From NCBI RefSeq assembly GCF_001989995.2, contig NZ_JAHGUP010000050.1:1-60596 (forward strand): a stretch of 60,596 nucleotides of DNA, in the 5' to 3' direction. Positions 14,694-26,532 of the stretch are shown here, in pieces (position 1 is the stretch's first letter; every line of letters begins with the position of its first letter). The notes below the pieces were generated by a model. It made no database searches. It saw only the letters and a list, made by a program, of their open reading frames with translations, and was not told the origin of the DNA. Both the position numbers and the translations under genes were made by a program. This DNA is from Vibrio anguillarum (GTDB lineage: Bacteria; Pseudomonadota; Gammaproteobacteria; Enterobacterales; Vibrionaceae).

Positions 14694-15227
14694 TCAAGAC
14701 TGTAATGCATCGCTCAGGCGGTTTAAACGACCGCGGGCTGAGTTATCGATGACAAGGTCTCCGGCTCGAATTATAACCCCACCAAGTAGGGTCTCATCTA
14801 TACTGCAATTCAGCTGAACTTTGCGTTCAAGACGCTGCTCAAGTTTGGTGCTGATATTGACAAGCTGTTCATCAGAAAGCTCAGTTGCTGAAATCACTTC
14901 AACATCCATCTGCTTCTCATGCTCTTGTTTCAGAGCAAAGAACTGTTCACTAACATCAGGAAGAGCCTTTAATCGGCCATTCTCAGCCATCACCTTTAAC
15001 AGGTTCTGGCCATAAACATCAAACTGTTCGCCACAAATTGCGATGAAAATTTCCGCTAATTTCTCAGCCGAAACAGAGCCCGTTAGTAGCTCTTTCATTT
15101 GCTCGTTCTTTGCGACCTCGGCAGCAAAAGCTAACATCTGACCCCATTGGTCAAGTTGCTTTTTCTCTACCGCAAAATCGAATGCTGCTTTAGCATAGGG
15201 GCGTGCAATTGTAGTCAAATCAGACAT
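14694..15227 (-). CDS. atpH: ATP synthase delta subunit AtpH
   Basis: AtpH is the delta subunit of the peripheral stator, linking the b dimer to the top of F1. The 177-residue protein begins with the typical [14 protein letters not shown] helix and ends with [23 protein letters not shown], the conserved C-terminal delta signature. It sits 15 bp after atpF in the operon. Confidence 0.96.
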   Translation of the reverse strand: MSDLTTIARPYAKAAFDFAVEKKQLDQWGQMLAFAAEVAKNEQMKELLTGSVSAEKLAEIFIAICGEQFDVYGQNLLKVMAENGRLKALPDVSEQFFALKQEHEKQMDVEVISATELSDEQLVNISTKLEQRLERKVQLNCSIDETLLGGVIIRAGDLVIDNSARGRLNRLSDALQS

Positions 15228-15242
15228 AAAGCGCCCCCATCC

Positions 15243-15713
15243 TTAAAGTCTTGCAGTAATGTTGTCGAGAATATCTTTGTGCGCATCTTTATCGATAGAA
15301 CGCTCAAGGATTTTCTCAGCACCAGCTACAGCCAGAGTTGCAACTTGTTTACGCAGCTCATCGCGGGCACGGTTACGTTCAGATTCAAGTTCAGCTTCCG
15401 CTTGAGCAAGGATTTTCTGGCGTTCTGCCTGAGCTTCCTCACGTGCTTCGTCTAAAATTTGAGCTTTACGTTTATTTGCCTGTTCGATGACCTCAGTTGC
15501 AGTGCGCTTCGCTTCTTTCATTTGTTCAGAAGCGTTGGCTTGTGCTAGATCCAAGTTTTTAGCAGCACGCTCAGCGGCTGAAAGACCGTCAGCAATTTTC
15601 TTCTGACGCTCTTCGATCGCATTCATGATTGGCGGCCATACATATTTCATGCAGAACCACACAAACAGTGCAAACGCGATTGCTTGACCTAGCAGAGTTG
15701 CGTTCATATTCAC
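15243..15713 (-). CDS. atpF: ATP synthase Fo b subunit AtpF
   Basis: AtpF is the b subunit. It has a single N-terminal membrane span (about residues 5-26, [20 protein letters not shown]) followed by a long charged, Ala/Glu/Arg-rich coiled coil that forms the stator stalk. At 156 residues it equals E. coli AtpF. The start is a GTG at 15713, chosen because [10 protein letters not shown] aligns with MNLNATILGQ of E. coli; an internal ATG two codons on is possible. It follows atpE by 76 bp. Confidence 0.96.
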   Translation of the reverse strand: MNMNATLLGQAIAFALFVWFCMKYVWPPIMNAIEERQKKIADGLSAAERAAKNLDLAQANASEQMKEAKRTATEVIEQANKRKAQILDEAREEAQAERQKILAQAEAELESERNRARDELRKQVATLAVAGAEKILERSIDKDAHKDILDNITARL

Positions 15714-15789
15714 AACAGCTACCCCTCTATTTGTTCACCAACGAAAAGTATTAATCAACGACAAATCATCAATTTGTGTGATCGGTTGA

Positions 15790-16071
<282 letters not shown>

Positions 16072-16101
16072 TTATGTGCCCAAATAAAAAGCTTTAAAAA
16101 A

Positions 16102-16935
<834 letters not shown>

Positions 16936-16940
16936 TCATC

Positions 16941-17330
16941 CTATTTTTTGTTGTTAATGAATAGCACTGGCGCACAGATATTAATACCTAGAGCCAGCAA
17001 ATAGGTTAGTTTGAGGGGAACGAGTTCCACCTGCATATACATGTAGGCAACACAGAACAGTGCAACTGTGATGAGGATCTTGAGTACTTCGCCAGTGTAG
17101 AAAGAGGCCGCGACTTGCTTCGCAGCACGAGCTCCACTAAACATAAAAGCACACAGCGCAAAAACCGCATTGGCAATGACAAAGATGCCACCCCCAATCA
17201 GCGCAGAAAAGCCCCATTCAGCATTTACAGCTACCGCCATCCCTGCCGCCACAAAAATAACCGCGCCAGACTGGATCATTAACAATCGCTTAGCAAGCTC
17301 TCGTCCTGGTCTAGCCAACGCAGCTACCAT
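16941..17330 (-). CDS. atpI: ATP synthase accessory protein AtpI
   Basis: AtpI is a small membrane protein (129 residues, four predicted hydrophobic segments) that assists c-ring assembly and is the first gene of the atp operon. Recognisable segments are ARPGRELAKRLL at the N-terminus and ALIGGGIFVIANAVFALCAFMFSGARAAKQVAASFYTGE-type core residues. The ATG is at 17330. The operon promoter lies 64-91 bp upstream. Confidence 0.93.
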   Translation of the reverse strand: MVAALARPGRELAKRLLMIQSGAVIFVAAGMAVAVNAEWGFSALIGGGIFVIANAVFALCAFMFSGARAAKQVAASFYTGEVLKILITVALFCVAYMYMQVELVPLKLTYLLALGINICAPVLFINNKK

Positions 17331-17393
17331 GTATTCGTACCTCTAGTAATATCCTCAGCTCATCTACAACATAGGGCTGGGAAATTGGCGAAA

Positions 17394-17421
17394 ATTATAC
17401 GGTGAGTCGAACTGATTGCAA
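17394..17421 (-). promoter_or_regulatory. Promoter of the atp operon
   Basis: On the minus strand there is a -35 TTGCAA (17416-17421), a 16-bp spacer and a perfect -10 TATAAT (17394-17399). It lies 64 bp upstream of the atpI start, between the convergently oriented parts of the atp and par clusters. A sigma-70 motif match with correct position supports it. Confidence 0.7.
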
Positions 17422-17518
17422 TTGAAAGACAGCAAAAAGTTACAATTTTGTTTACAAACCGACAACTTTCAAATAAAAAAACGTTTTTTGCATAATTGAC
17501 TTAAATCAATTATCTCAT

Positions 17519-18400
17519 TTAGCTTTCTAGCTTGGCAATTAGTTGCTCTAATTTGTGAGGCTCATCAAGACTAATCGTCATTTTGGCTTTGCCACCTTTT
17601 GAACGAATGATCGACACTTTAGCCCCTAACATTTCACTCAATCTTTGTGACATTTGTTGTGCATCTAAGTCTTCCGATGCCGATCCGTCCTCAGAAGGCT
17701 GTGTTAGACACTTTTTCACTAATTGCTCAGTTTGTCTCACGGTCAGCTGTTTTGCGGCCACACGTTGTGCAATTTCAATTTGTTGATCGCCTTCGAGCAT
17801 CAATAATGCTCGTGCATGGCCCATTTCAAGCTGCTTGGTTTCCACTAAACGCTTCACGCCATCCGCCAATTGATTTAAGCGTAATAAGTTACTCACGGTA
17901 GTGCGTGATTTACCAATCACATCAGCCACCTGTTGGTGAGTGAGCTTAAATTCGTCTTGCAACCGCTCTAAAGCTTGTGCTTCTTCAATCGCATTCAAAT
18001 CTTCGCGTTGAATATTTTCTATCAGTGCCATCGCAATCGCAGCGCGATCTTGGACATTTTTGATCAAACAGGGCACTTGCTTTAAACCTGCTTGTTTTGC
18101 AGCGCGCCAACGGCGTTCACCTGCAATAATTTCATAGCCGCCAAGTTCTAAACGTCTTACCACGATCGGCTGGATAATACCTTGCGATTGGATAGACGCA
18201 GATAGCTCTTCCAACGCTTCTGCCGACATATCTTTACGTGGTTGATACATGCCAGGTTTCAAATTTGATACCGCGATATCCATTAATTCGCCATCAGAAG
18301 AGAGTGCTTGGCTATGTGAGGCGGCTTGCTCCTTTTCACGAGCAAGAGAACTGGTTGCGAGCAATGCATCCAATCCTTTTCCTAAACCACGTTTAGTCAT
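17519..18400 (-). CDS. parB: Chromosome-partitioning protein ParB (chromosome 1)
   Basis: ParB binds parS sites and loads on origin-proximal DNA as a CTP-dependent clamp, working with ParA to segregate and anchor the chromosome 1 origin. The 293-residue protein begins with the conserved KRGLGKGLDALL. It has the GERRWRAAK CTP-binding motif near residue 103, the ENIQREDLNAIEEA box and a helix-turn-helix (LTHQQVADVIGKSRTTVSNLLRL) near 150-173. A C-terminal dimerisation domain follows. It lies 24 bp downstream of parA. Confidence 0.96.
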   Translation of the reverse strand: MTKRGLGKGLDALLATSSLAREKEQAASHSQALSSDGELMDIAVSNLKPGMYQPRKDMSAEALEELSASIQSQGIIQPIVVRRLELGGYEIIAGERRWRAAKQAGLKQVPCLIKNVQDRAAIAMALIENIQREDLNAIEEAQALERLQDEFKLTHQQVADVIGKSRTTVSNLLRLNQLADGVKRLVETKQLEMGHARALLMLEGDQQIEIAQRVAAKQLTVRQTEQLVKKCLTQPSEDGSASEDLDAQQMSQRLSEMLGAKVSIIRSKGGKAKMTISLDEPHKLEQLIAKLES

Positions 18401-18424
18401 GTAGACGAATTCCTTTAGTTGAGA

Positions 18425-19198
18425 TTATGCGGGTATTTCTTCTCGACGAAGCATTTCGCCAGCTAAGGCGAGATACGCTTTTGCCCCAGCTGAATACTTG
18501 TCGTAGTACATTGCTGGCTTGCCATAACTTGGCGCTTCAGCAAGACGGACATTACGAGGAATAACGGTGCGATAGACTTTGTTTCCAAAGTGCTTTTTCA
18601 GTTGATCGGATACTTCATTGGCTAGGCGATTACGCGGATCGTACATCGTTCGAAGTAACCCTTCGATTTTCAGGTTTTCGTTGACTACCGCGGCTAACTT
18701 GCTGATGGTATCCATTAACGCCGTTAAACCTTCTAATGCAAAATACTCACATTGCATTGGCACTAACACAGAATCCGCTGCGGCCATGGCGTTGATTGTA
18801 AGAAGATTTAAAGAAGGAGGACAATCAATAAAGATGAAATCATAGTTATCACGAACTGGCGCGAGGGCATTTTTCAAACGCACTTCGCGAGCAAAGACTT
18901 CCATTAATTTGATTTCAGCGGCTGTCACGTCTCCGTTCGCCGCAATCAAATCGTAGTGTCCCGTTGTTTTGCGACATACGACTTCATCAAAAGGAGTGTC
19001 TTCGACCAACAATTCGTACGCGGTTGCATCTACTTGATACTTATCAACACCACTGGCCATCGTTGCATTGCCTTGTGGGTCGAGATCGATCACTAAAACT
19101 TTACGCTTAGTCGCCGCCATAGAGGCCGCTAAGTTAATGCACGTTGTTGTTTTTCCTACGCCACCTTTCTGGTTGGCGATTGCTACGATTTTGCCCAC
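18425..19198 (-). CDS. parA: Chromosome-partitioning ATPase ParA (Soj, chromosome 1)
   Basis: ParA is a deviant Walker-type ATPase that pulls ParB-parS complexes toward the pole. The deviant P-loop KGGVGKTT lies at residues 10-17, with Walker A' DLDPQGNATM at 38-47 and the DCPPSLNLLTINA box near 123. The 257-residue length matches V. cholerae ParA1. The start is a GTG at 19198 with GAGG seven bases upstream. It follows rsmG by 14 bp, so mnmG-rsmG-parA-parB form one conserved origin-adjacent cluster. Confidence 0.97.
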   Translation of the reverse strand: MGKIVAIANQKGGVGKTTTCINLAASMAATKRKVLVIDLDPQGNATMASGVDKYQVDATAYELLVEDTPFDEVVCRKTTGHYDLIAANGDVTAAEIKLMEVFAREVRLKNALAPVRDNYDFIFIDCPPSLNLLTINAMAAADSVLVPMQCEYFALEGLTALMDTISKLAAVVNENLKIEGLLRTMYDPRNRLANEVSDQLKKHFGNKVYRTVIPRNVRLAEAPSYGKPAMYYDKYSAGAKAYLALAGEMLRREEIPA

Positions 19199-19212
19199 GG
19201 TATGCCTCGCTG

Positions 19213-19845
19213 TTATCCCTTGCGAGATAAGATTACAAGATGACGGTCACCTTCCAACTCAGGAACTTTCAAAGCTTTGACATCAGTCACAGAACACCAC
19301 TCAGGTAGTGTGGCTATTTCCTCATCTGGTCGTTGTCCTTTCAGGGCTAAAAATCGGCCCGATGTTTCTTTTGGTAAATGGTGACACCATTCCACCATAT
19401 CGAGCATTGAAGCAAACGCACGGCTCAGTACGCCATCAAATTTTACTTCAGGCTGAAACTCTTCGACTCGATTTTGAATCGTGGTCACATTTTTAATACC
19501 AAGCTCATGCAGAACTTGTTTAATAAAACGAATGCGCTTACCTAAACTATCGAGTAAGTAAAAGGTTTTATCAGGATTCATGATAGCGAGAGGTATTCCA
19601 GGTAAACCAGGCCCAGTACCAACGTCGATAAAACGCTCACCCTGTAAGTGAGGACTTACCACTATACTATCTAAAATATGTTTCACCAACATATCCATAG
19701 GATCGCGCACTGAGGTGAGATTGTAGGCTTTGTTCCATTTATTCAGCAGTTCCACGTAACCGACTAATTGGCTACGTTGCTGCTCATTGACCTCGAGATC
19801 GGTTTGACCAATTAAATCATCGAGACGCGTTCTTAACTCGCTCAT
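19213..19845 (-). CDS. rsmG: 16S rRNA m7G527 methyltransferase RsmG
   Basis: RsmG (GidB) methylates N7 of G527 of 16S rRNA with S-adenosylmethionine. Loss gives low-level streptomycin resistance. The 210-residue Rossmann methyltransferase carries the SAM-binding [16 protein letters not shown] (about residues 68-83), then [12 protein letters not shown], and the [13 protein letters not shown] segment. Its ATG overlaps the last four bases of mnmG, so translation is likely coupled. Confidence 0.97.
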   Translation of the reverse strand: MSELRTRLDDLIGQTDLEVNEQQRSQLVGYVELLNKWNKAYNLTSVRDPMDMLVKHILDSIVVSPHLQGERFIDVGTGPGLPGIPLAIMNPDKTFYLLDSLGKRIRFIKQVLHELGIKNVTTIQNRVEEFQPEVKFDGVLSRAFASMLDMVEWCHHLPKETSGRFLALKGQRPDEEIATLPEWCSVTDVKALKVPELEGDRHLVILSRKG

Positions 19846-21740
19846 GCGGCGTCTTCCCCTTTCTTTAGTACACCTTGCTTTTTCAAATAAACCAATAAGA
19901 TAGAAATAGCAGCTGGTGTAACACCGGAAATACGAGAGGCAATACCAACCGTTTCAGGCTTGGCATTGTTAAGCTTAAGGATCACTTCGTTGGACAAGCC
20001 TTTGACCTGTTTATAGTCAAGATCCAGTGGCAATTTAGTGTGTTCATGGCGCAATGATTTGTCGATCTCATCTTGCTGACGCTGAATATAACCATCGTAT
20101 TTGATTTGAATTTCAACTTGCTCAGCCGCTTCACTATCGTTCAATGCTGGTGCAAATGACTCAAGCGACGTGAGCTGTTGATAGGTGATTTCAGGTCGAC
20201 GCAATAAATCTTCACCACTCGCTTCACGAGACATGGGTGTTTTGAGCAACGCATTCAGTGCATCAACACCAACGGAGTTCGGGTTCATCCACGTTTGTTT
20301 CAAACGTTGACGCTCGATTTCCATGTTTTCCATTTTTTGATTAAAACGCGCCCAGCGCGCATCATCGACTAAACCTAACTCTCTGGCTTTTTCGGTTAAA
20401 CGCAAATCGGCGTTATCTTCGCGTAGCAGTAAGCGATATTCAGCGCGAGAGGTAAACATGCGATAAGGTTCTTTGGTACCCATAGTGGAAAGATCATCGA
20501 TCAACACGCCCATGTAAGCTTGATCACGGCGTGGACTCCAGCCTTCTTTTTCTTGGCTAAATAAGCTTGCATTCAAACCAGCCATTAACCCTTGCGCTGC
20601 CGCTTCTTCGTATCCGGTGGTGCCGTTGATTTGACCAGCAAAGAACAAACCACTGATGAATTTGGTTTCATAGGTTTGTTTTAAATCTTGTGGATTGAAA
20701 AAATCGTACTCGATGGCGTAACCCGGACGAACAATATGTGCGTTTTCAAACCCTTTCATTGAGCGAACGATCTGCACTTGTACATCAAACGGTAAGCTGG
20801 TGGAAATACCGTTAGGGTAGAGTTCTGTCGTGGTCAAACCTTCAGGCTCGATAAAAATTTGATGGCTATTTTTGTCGGCAAAACGCATGACTTTGTCTTC
20901 GATCGATGGGCAGTAGCGTGGGCCGATACCTTCGATGACACCTGCGTACATCGGACTACGATCAAGATTGGCACGGATCACATCATGCGTTTTATCGTTG
21001 GTATGCGTGATGTAGCATGGTATTTGACGTGGATGCTGTTCACGTTGTCCCATGAAGGAAAAAACAGGCGTTGGGTTATCACCGTGTTGTGTTTCTAACA
21101 CTGAGAAGTCCACGCTGCGCGCATCGATCCTTGGTGGCGTACCGGTTTTTAAACGATCGACTCGAAACGGCAGTTCACGTAAACGTTGCGCTAATGCGAT
21201 CGATGGAGGATCTCCTGCGCGGCCTCCTGAGAAGTTTTCAAGACCAATGTGGATCTTTCCACCAAGGAAGGTGCCTACCGTCAATACCACCGCTTTGGCG
21301 TGGAATTTGAGGCCCATTTGAGTCACAACGCCCATTACACGATCATTTTCAACGATAAGATCATCGACCGCTTGTTGGAACAAAGTTAAGTTTGGCGTGT
21401 TTTCAAGCACATCACGCACATACGATTTGTAAAGCGCACGATCTGCTTGGGCTCGAGTCGCTCGAACCGCTGGCCCTTTTGAGGCATTGAGTGTTCTAAA
21501 TTGAATACCTGCATGATCAATCGCTTGTGCCATTAGACCGCCCATGGCATCGACTTCTTTAACCAGATGTCCTTTACCAATTCCGCCGATCGCAGGATTG
21601 CACGACATCTGTCCTAGAGTCTCAATGTTATGGGTAAGCAATAGCGTACTTTGACCAGTACGAGCTGCAGCGAGAGCGGCTTCCGTTCCAGCATGGCCAC
21701 CACCGACCACAATGACGTCAAATTTTTCGTGATAAAGCAT
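19842..21740 (-). CDS. mnmG: tRNA uridine 5-carboxymethylaminomethyl modification protein MnmG
   Basis: MnmG (GidA) is the FAD-binding partner of MnmE in forming cmnm5U34 in tRNA. The N-terminal dinucleotide fold is [19 protein letters not shown] (residues 9-27). The GidA signatures [20 protein letters not shown] and later [16 protein letters not shown] lie near 43-62 and 369-384. At 632 residues it is about standard length (629 in E. coli). The gene reads away from oriC. Its promoter lies in the oriC-proximal intergenic region, with a plausible -10 TAGAAT at 21789-21794. Confidence 0.98.
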   Translation of the reverse strand: MLYHEKFDVIVVGGGHAGTEAALAAARTGQSTLLLTHNIETLGQMSCNPAIGGIGKGHLVKEVDAMGGLMAQAIDHAGIQFRTLNASKGPAVRATRAQADRALYKSYVRDVLENTPNLTLFQQAVDDLIVENDRVMGVVTQMGLKFHAKAVVLTVGTFLGGKIHIGLENFSGGRAGDPPSIALAQRLRELPFRVDRLKTGTPPRIDARSVDFSVLETQHGDNPTPVFSFMGQREQHPRQIPCYITHTNDKTHDVIRANLDRSPMYAGVIEGIGPRYCPSIEDKVMRFADKNSHQIFIEPEGLTTTELYPNGISTSLPFDVQVQIVRSMKGFENAHIVRPGYAIEYDFFNPQDLKQTYETKFISGLFFAGQINGTTGYEEAAAQGLMAGLNASLFSQEKEGWSPRRDQAYMGVLIDDLSTMGTKEPYRMFTSRAEYRLLLREDNADLRLTEKARELGLVDDARWARFNQKMENMEIERQRLKQTWMNPNSVGVDALNALLKTPMSREASGEDLLRRPEITYQQLTSLESFAPALNDSEAAEQVEIQIKYDGYIQRQQDEIDKSLRHEHTKLPLDLDYKQVKGLSNEVILKLNNAKPETVGIASRISGVTPAAISILLVYLKKQGVLKKGEDAA

Positions 21741-21840
21741 GAACCGACCTCAGGTATTCAATGAAGCATGGACTGACAAAAGAGGCGTATTCTACCTGCT
21801 TTCCACTGGCTAGAAAATCGCTTTTCTGCTTTTTTAATCT

Positions 21841-22170
21841 GAGCTTGGTAAGTTAATAATATATAAGATCTATATAGAGATCTTTTATTAGATCTATTAT
21901 TAGGATCGAGCATATCTGTGGATAACCGATAAATGATCAACAAGATCATGGTTTTTAAGAGGATCACAAGCTGTGATCCTGACATGATCTAATCGTGTAT
22001 TAGCTGGGATCAAAAAGGCTAGTTATGCACAGGGTCGTAAAATGCATAAGTTATTAATTGGATAACTATAGGTTAATCACCGAATAACAGCATAGTTATA
22101 CACATTAAAATATTTAAAATGGGCTTAACTTTTCTATGGCGAGTATTGAGACAGTTATACACAGAGCTTA
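21841..22170. other. oriC: Chromosome 1 replication origin oriC
   Basis: The intergenic region between mnmG and mioC, the standard gamma-proteobacterial origin position, has origin architecture. Three tandem GATC-headed AT-rich 13-mer-type repeats begin at 21867, 21879 and 21891 and form the unwinding element. Four matches to TTATNCACA follow: 21917-21925 (minus strand, TTATCCACA), 22023-22031 (TTATGCACA), 22096-22104 and 22155-22163 (both TTATACACA, plus). Ten GATC sites lie between 21867 and 22011, indicating Dam methylation and SeqA sequestration. Reading from the 13-mers to the first DnaA box, the order is the same as in E. coli. Confidence 0.95.
21867..21907. repeat. oriC AT-rich 13-mer repeats (DNA unwinding element)
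   Basis: Three consecutive copies of a GATCT(A/T)-headed, A/T-only 12-13-mer (starting 21867, 21879, 21891) are followed by a fourth GATC at 21904. This equals the L/M/R 13-mers of E. coli oriC and lies 10 bp from the first DnaA box. Confidence 0.88.
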
Positions 22171-22177
22171 AGGGTAC

Positions 22178-22202
22178 AAAAAAAGCGGCTCACAGGCCGC
22201 TT
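22178..22202 (-). terminator. Terminator of mioC
   Basis: A hairpin AAGCGGC-ctgtga-GCCGCTT with a run of seven T lies just after mioC on the minus strand. It would limit mioC transcription into oriC. Confidence 0.88.
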
Positions 22203-22221
22203 GGTGACTTTATGCCATTCG

Positions 22222-22656
22222 CTAGAATTGTTCGATGTGCTGTTTGAGCCATACTTCAGCGGCATCTTCAGGAACGGAATATTCTAATATATCTATGGTG
22301 AAACAGTCGCTAATTGGCGTTGCACCTATATCCTCAAGCAGTTGATATGCATGCTTACCTGCTGCGCAAAACGTGTCATAGCTTGAATCGCCAAGTGCTA
22401 CCACGGCATATTTTAACTCGCTCGTATTCGGTGGTGTTGATTGCAAAGAAGCGATAAAAGGTTGGATATTGTCTGGGTAGTCACCCGCTCCATGCGTGGA
22501 GGTGACAATGAGCCAAGTCCCTTGTGAGGGTATATCACTTAAGTTGGGTTGGTTGTGGATAGTCGTCGTATAACCTTGCTCTTGCAGTAGATCGTTGAGA
22601 TGATCGGCGACATATTCAGCGCCTCCTAAGGTGCTGCCAGTGATGATATGGATCAT
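22222..22656 (-). CDS. mioC: Flavodoxin-like protein MioC
   Basis: MioC is an FMN-binding flavodoxin-type protein encoded next to oriC. It has been linked to biotin synthase activity in vitro, and its transcription toward the origin has been studied in E. coli. The 144-residue protein has the FMN phosphate loop [14 protein letters not shown] (residues 5-18), then [13 protein letters not shown] and the [20 protein letters not shown]-binding segment. It is transcribed into oriC but a strong hairpin intervenes. Confidence 0.93.
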   Translation of the reverse strand: MIHIITGSTLGGAEYVADHLNDLLQEQGYTTTIHNQPNLSDIPSQGTWLIVTSTHGAGDYPDNIQPFIASLQSTPPNTSELKYAVVALGDSSYDTFCAAGKHAYQLLEDIGATPISDCFTIDILEYSVPEDAAEVWLKQHIEQF

Positions 22657-22699
22657 GAGATATTCCTATAATTAAGAGTGATCAAGCTTCTCACTGCGA

Positions 22700-24061
22700 T
22701 CATTTGCCGATACAGAACGACGAAAAGATGCGCCCTAACAAGTCATCGGAGCTAAATTCGCCCGTTATCTCGTTTAGATGTTGCTGCGATAAACGCAGTT
22801 CTTCCGCTAAGATTTCACCGGCCATGTAGCCTTCGAGCTGCTGCTGACCAATCATGAGGTGCTGTGCGGCGCGCTCTAGCGCGTCCAAATGGCGTCGTCT
22901 GGCCATAAAGCCGCCTTCATTGCCCCCAGCAAAGCCCATGCACTCTTTGAGATGAGTACGCAGAGCATCAACTCCCTCTCCAGTTTTTGCCGACAGGCGG
23001 ATTAAGGTTGGAGAATTAACATGACAGATACCGAGCGATTCTTTGGTTTGATCGACTTTGTTGCGGATCACCGTCATGCCGATGTTTTCAGGCAATCGAT
23101 CGACAAAATCTGGCCAGATTTCTTTCGGATCGGTGGCATCGGTGGTGGTGCCATCAACCATAAAGAGCACACGATCTGCTTTTGCTATTTCATCCCAAGC
23201 ACGCTCAATACCTATTCTTTCGACTTCGTCATTGGCATCACGTAGGCCTGCGGTATCGATGATATGCAGTGGCATGCCATCGATGTGGATGTGCTCTCGC
23301 AGTACGTCACGCGTGGTTCCTGCTATGTCTGTAACGATGGCGGAATCTTTGCCTGAAAGCGCATTCAATAGACTCGATTTACCCGCGTTAGGACGCCCTG
23401 CTATCACCACTTTCATCCCTTCGCGTAAAATGGCCCCTTGATTGGCCTCTTTGCGCACGGCGTCTAAGTTGTCGATGATATTTTGCAGATCTGCGGCAAC
23501 TTTACCATCGGCAAGAAAATCGATCTCCTCTTCAGGAAAATCAATCGCTGCTTCAACGTAAATTCGCAGGTGGATTAGGGAATCGACCAAGGTGTGAATG
23601 CGTTTGGAAAATTGACCTTGCAATGAATGCAGAGCGGATTTGGCCGCTTCTTCAGAGCTGGCATCAATCAAATCGGCAATCGCTTCCGCTTGGGTTAAAT
23701 CCATTTTGTCGTTTAAAAACGCACGCTCAGAAAATTCACCCGGGCGCGCTGCGCGCAAGCCACTGATAGCCAAAATGCGTTTGATCAGCATATCCATGAC
23801 GACCGGACCGCCGTGTCCTTGTAGTTCGAGCACATCTTCGCCGGTAAAGGAGTGAGGGTTAGGAAAATAGATCGCGATGCCTTGGTCAAGTTCGGTGCCA
23901 TCTTGATGCTTAAAAGGCAAGTATTCCGCATAACGGGGTTTTAGCGTTTTCCCGGTTACTTCAAGCGCGACTTGAGCGGCTTTCGGGCCTGAGACGCGAA
24001 TAATCCCCACGCCACCTCGGCCTGGAGCGGTCGCTTGAGCAACAATGGTGTCTGTAGACAT
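22700..24061 (-). CDS. mnmE: tRNA modification GTPase MnmE
   Basis: MnmE (TrmE) acts with MnmG to modify U34 of tRNAs. The 453-residue protein has an N-terminal formyl-THF-binding domain ([22 protein letters not shown], residues 4-25). A central helical domain contains an inserted G domain with G1 [12 protein letters not shown] near 223, G2 [10 protein letters not shown]3 DTAGLRD and G4 NKVD. It ends with the invariant FCIGK, whose Cys is essential. I use the ATG at 24061, giving MSTDTIVAQ. An in-frame upstream extension to 24094 has no family match. Confidence 0.97.
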   Translation of the reverse strand: MSTDTIVAQATAPGRGGVGIIRVSGPKAAQVALEVTGKTLKPRYAEYLPFKHQDGTELDQGIAIYFPNPHSFTGEDVLELQGHGGPVVMDMLIKRILAISGLRAARPGEFSERAFLNDKMDLTQAEAIADLIDASSEEAAKSALHSLQGQFSKRIHTLVDSLIHLRIYVEAAIDFPEEEIDFLADGKVAADLQNIIDNLDAVRKEANQGAILREGMKVVIAGRPNAGKSSLLNALSGKDSAIVTDIAGTTRDVLREHIHIDGMPLHIIDTAGLRDANDEVERIGIERAWDEIAKADRVLFMVDGTTTDATDPKEIWPDFVDRLPENIGMTVIRNKVDQTKESLGICHVNSPTLIRLSAKTGEGVDALRTHLKECMGFAGGNEGGFMARRRHLDALERAAQHLMIGQQQLEGYMAGEILAEELRLSQQHLNEITGEFSSDDLLGRIFSSFCIGK

Positions 24062-24112
24062 AAGGGTACCTAACATAGGGGTGTATGAGCGCAATTGTAA
24101 TCAGCCAAAAAC

Positions 24113-24138
24113 AAAAAGGCGACCAAAAGGTCGCCTTT
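24113..24138 (-). terminator. Terminator between yidC and mnmE
   Basis: A perfect hairpin GGCGACC-tttt-GGTCGCC followed by T5 on the minus strand lies between the yidC stop and the mnmE start. Confidence 0.88.
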
Positions 24139-24173
24139 GTTTCACTTGTCAGTGTGACTTCTTACTGAAGTGG

Positions 24174-25796
24174 CTACTTAGAGTGTAAGCCTTTTTTCTC
24201 CAGCGCTTTGTAAATCAAGGTTTGCTGGATCAAGGTAACGATGTTCGATACCAACCAGTAAATCACTAAACCTGATGGGAAGAACAAGAAGAAGAACGTA
24301 AACATAACCGGCATAAAGGTCATGATCTTCTGTTGCATCGGGTCAGTGACTGTCGTCGGGCTCATTTTCTGGATCATAAACATACTCACACCCATCAGCA
24401 GTGGCAAGATGTAGTATGGGTCTTGTGCTGAAAGGTCATGAATCCAACCAAAGAAAGGTGAATGACGCAGTTCAACCGATTCCATTAATGACCAGTAAAG
24501 CGCAATGAAGATGGGCATTTGCAGGAAGATAGGTAAACAACCACCGAGTGGGTTTACTTTCTCTTTCTTATACAGCTCCATCATTTCTTGGCTCATGCGT
24601 TGGCGGTCATCGCCGATGCGCTCACGCATTGCTTGCAGCTTCGGTTGCAGCATGCGCATTTTTGCCATAGAGGTGTATTGTGCTTTGGTCAGTGGGTACA
24701 TAGCACCACGAACAATGAAGGTTAAGCAGATGATTGCTACACCCCAGTTACTAACGAAGCTTTGAATGAATGAAAGCAACATATGTAGTGGTTTTGCAAT
24801 AAACCATAACCAGCCGTAGTCGACAACTAGATCAAGATTTGGCGCAACAGCAGCCATCTCATCTTGCAGTTTTGGACCGACCCAAAGTGTGGCTAAGAAT
24901 GTTGCTTTTTCACCGTTGGCGATGGTTTTATTTGGCATGCGAACACCAATATCACCTAAGTTGCCAATCACGCGAGTGTATAAGTTTGACCCTGCTGCAT
25001 CACGTGGGATCCACGCGCTGGCAAAGTAGTGTTGGATCATCGCCGCCCAACCTTCACCGTTAACTAAAGGCAGTGACAAGTTACGATCTTGCATATCATC
25101 GAAACTGTATTTCTTATAACGTGTATCTTGTGTTGAGTAAGCACCGCCACGGTAAGTTGGCATAGCCAAGCTGCCACCAGCGTCCAATAAATTTTGGCGT
25201 AGGTGTGCATACATACCCAGTGTCGCGTTATTACCAGATTGGTTGACTACATCAAATTCAACATCCAAGGCGTAGCTGCCACGTTTAAGGATGAAGGTTT
25301 TGGTGTATTCAAGGCCATTGGCTTGATAAGTCATGGGAATGCGCAGTTCGTCTTGACCATCCGCTAGAGCAAAGGTGTCGGCGCTAACAGTATAGTTTGG
25401 ACGATTGTTGCTGCTTAAATCGATCCCTTGCGGTCCCACTAAACCACTTTGCGCGATAAACTGGTGACCAGGAATGTCTTTAAGTAGCACAAATGGGTCT
25501 TCTGAATTGAGTTCAGCATCGTACTTATTCAGCTCGGCCTTCACTACATCACCACCTACCGTGTCAATTGACAGAGTCAGTACATCAGTCTTGACGGTGA
25601 TGGTTTTTGCAGACGTATTGGTTACTGCTGGTGCTGGGTCTAACTCATCAGCCATAGATGGTGCAGTTAAAGTGCTGCTATTTTGTGCCTGCTCAACCGC
25701 TTGAGGTGCTGGGTTCTTTGCTACTTGCCATTGCTGGAAAAGTAAAAAAGAAACGAGTGCCAAGGCGATTAACAGGATATTACGTTGAGAATCCAT
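24174..25796 (-). CDS. yidC: Membrane protein insertase YidC
   Basis: YidC inserts and folds inner-membrane proteins, alone (including AtpE) or with SecYEG. The 540-residue protein has an N-terminal membrane anchor ([20 protein letters not shown]) and a large periplasmic beta-sandwich domain (about residues 50-330). The conserved five-helix core follows, with [23 protein letters not shown], the cytoplasmic [12 protein letters not shown] helices and [16 protein letters not shown]. It follows yidD by only 2 bp and lies in the conserved rpmH-rnpA-yidD-yidC-mnmE cluster. Confidence 0.97.
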   Translation of the reverse strand: MDSQRNILLIALALVSFLLFQQWQVAKNPAPQAVEQAQNSSTLTAPSMADELDPAPAVTNTSAKTITVKTDVLTLSIDTVGGDVVKAELNKYDAELNSEDPFVLLKDIPGHQFIAQSGLVGPQGIDLSSNNRPNYTVSADTFALADGQDELRIPMTYQANGLEYTKTFILKRGSYALDVEFDVVNQSGNNATLGMYAHLRQNLLDAGGSLAMPTYRGGAYSTQDTRYKKYSFDDMQDRNLSLPLVNGEGWAAMIQHYFASAWIPRDAAGSNLYTRVIGNLGDIGVRMPNKTIANGEKATFLATLWVGPKLQDEMAAVAPNLDLVVDYGWLWFIAKPLHMLLSFIQSFVSNWGVAIICLTFIVRGAMYPLTKAQYTSMAKMRMLQPKLQAMRERIGDDRQRMSQEMMELYKKEKVNPLGGCLPIFLQMPIFIALYWSLMESVELRHSPFFGWIHDLSAQDPYYILPLLMGVSMFMIQKMSPTTVTDPMQQKIMTFMPVMFTFFFLFFPSGLVIYWLVSNIVTLIQQTLIYKALEKKGLHSK

Positions 25797-25798
25797 CG

Positions 25799-26059
25799 TT
25801 AATTATCTCTGTCTTGTTTTTGGACTGGTGGCGGAACGGGGTCAAAACCCCCTTCGTTCAAAGGGTGGCATTTTAATAGACGTTTGCCTGATAACCAACA
25901 CCCTTTTACAAAACCGTGAGCTTTCAACGCTTCTATCGCATAGTTTGAACAGGTTGGAGTAAAACGACAGCGTGGTCCAAGCAGAGGACTGATGATTCCT
26001 TGGTAAAGGCGGACGAATCCGATTGCTAACCACGCGAAGGGCGAGACAGGCGATGCCAT
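25799..26059 (-). CDS. yidD: Membrane protein insertion efficiency factor YidD
   Basis: YidD is a small amphipathic inner-membrane-associated protein that aids YidC-dependent insertion. Its 86 residues contain the family signature [21 protein letters not shown] with [15 protein letters not shown], and a conserved cysteine pair (RCRFTPTCS plus KCHP). The gene overlaps the 3' end of rnpA by 34 bp in another frame and stops 2 bp before yidC, the usual arrangement in this cluster. Confidence 0.93.
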   Translation of the reverse strand: MASPVSPFAWLAIGFVRLYQGIISPLLGPRCRFTPTCSNYAIEALKAHGFVKGCWLSGKRLLKCHPLNEGGFDPVPPPVQKQDRDN

Positions 26060-26382
26060 AATTTTTCAAATAGTTTGAACATTTCTTCATTGCTTAAATC
26101 TTGCGCGCTCTTTTTCGCAATCACAACAAAATCTTTGTTAGGAAGTTGATGCTGTTTATTACGGAAGCTTTCGCGAGCGAGGCGTTTGAAGCGATTACGG
26201 CCAACAGCAGTTTTGATCTGTTTTTTGGGGACGGCCAACCCTAACCTTGGGTGGGTAAGAGCGTTTTCGCGAGCAATGATAGTGAAATGGGGAGAGCCTG
26301 CGCTGTGCGCTTGCTGGAAGACTTTTTTATAATGTTCGGGAGTTAACAAACGTAACTCCCGATTGAACGCGTACGTATTCAA
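26026..26382 (-). CDS. rnpA: RNase P protein component RnpA
   Basis: RnpA is the protein subunit of RNase P and assists the catalytic RNA in 5' maturation of tRNA. The 118-residue basic protein carries the family signature [15 protein letters not shown] (about residues 81-95) and [18 protein letters not shown]. It lies 12 bp after rpmH and overlaps yidD. Confidence 0.96.
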   Translation of the reverse strand: MNTYAFNRELRLLTPEHYKKVFQQAHSAGSPHFTIIARENALTHPRLGLAVPKKQIKTAVGRNRFKRLARESFRNKQHQLPNKDFVVIAKKSAQDLSNEEMFKLFEKLWHRLSRPSRG

Positions 26383-26394
26383 AATAATCGCGAA

Positions 26395-26532
26395 TTATTT
26401 TGACAGGCGCGCGCGGCCTTTAGCACGACGTGCATTAATAACCTTACGGCCATTCTTAGTTGCCATGCGTGCACGGAAACCGTGAGTACGCTTGCGCTTT
26501 AGAACGGTAGGTTGAAAAGTGCGTTTAGACAT
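26395..26532 (-). CDS. rpmH: 50S ribosomal protein L34
   Basis: L34 is a 45-residue, very basic ribosomal protein. The reading from ATG 26532 to the stop at 26395 begins [19 protein letters not shown] and ends GRARLSK, which is diagnostic. It is first in the rpmH-rnpA-yidD-yidC cluster. A consensus-like promoter lies 114-143 bp upstream. Confidence 0.97.
   Translation of the reverse strand: MSKRTFQPTVLKRKRTHGFRARMATKNGRKVINARRAKGRARLSK

Noticed and set aside
21758..21985. 75-residue frame inside oriC
   Set aside because: It overlaps the 13-mers and a DnaA box and has no ribosome site; it is chance coding in AT-rich DNA.
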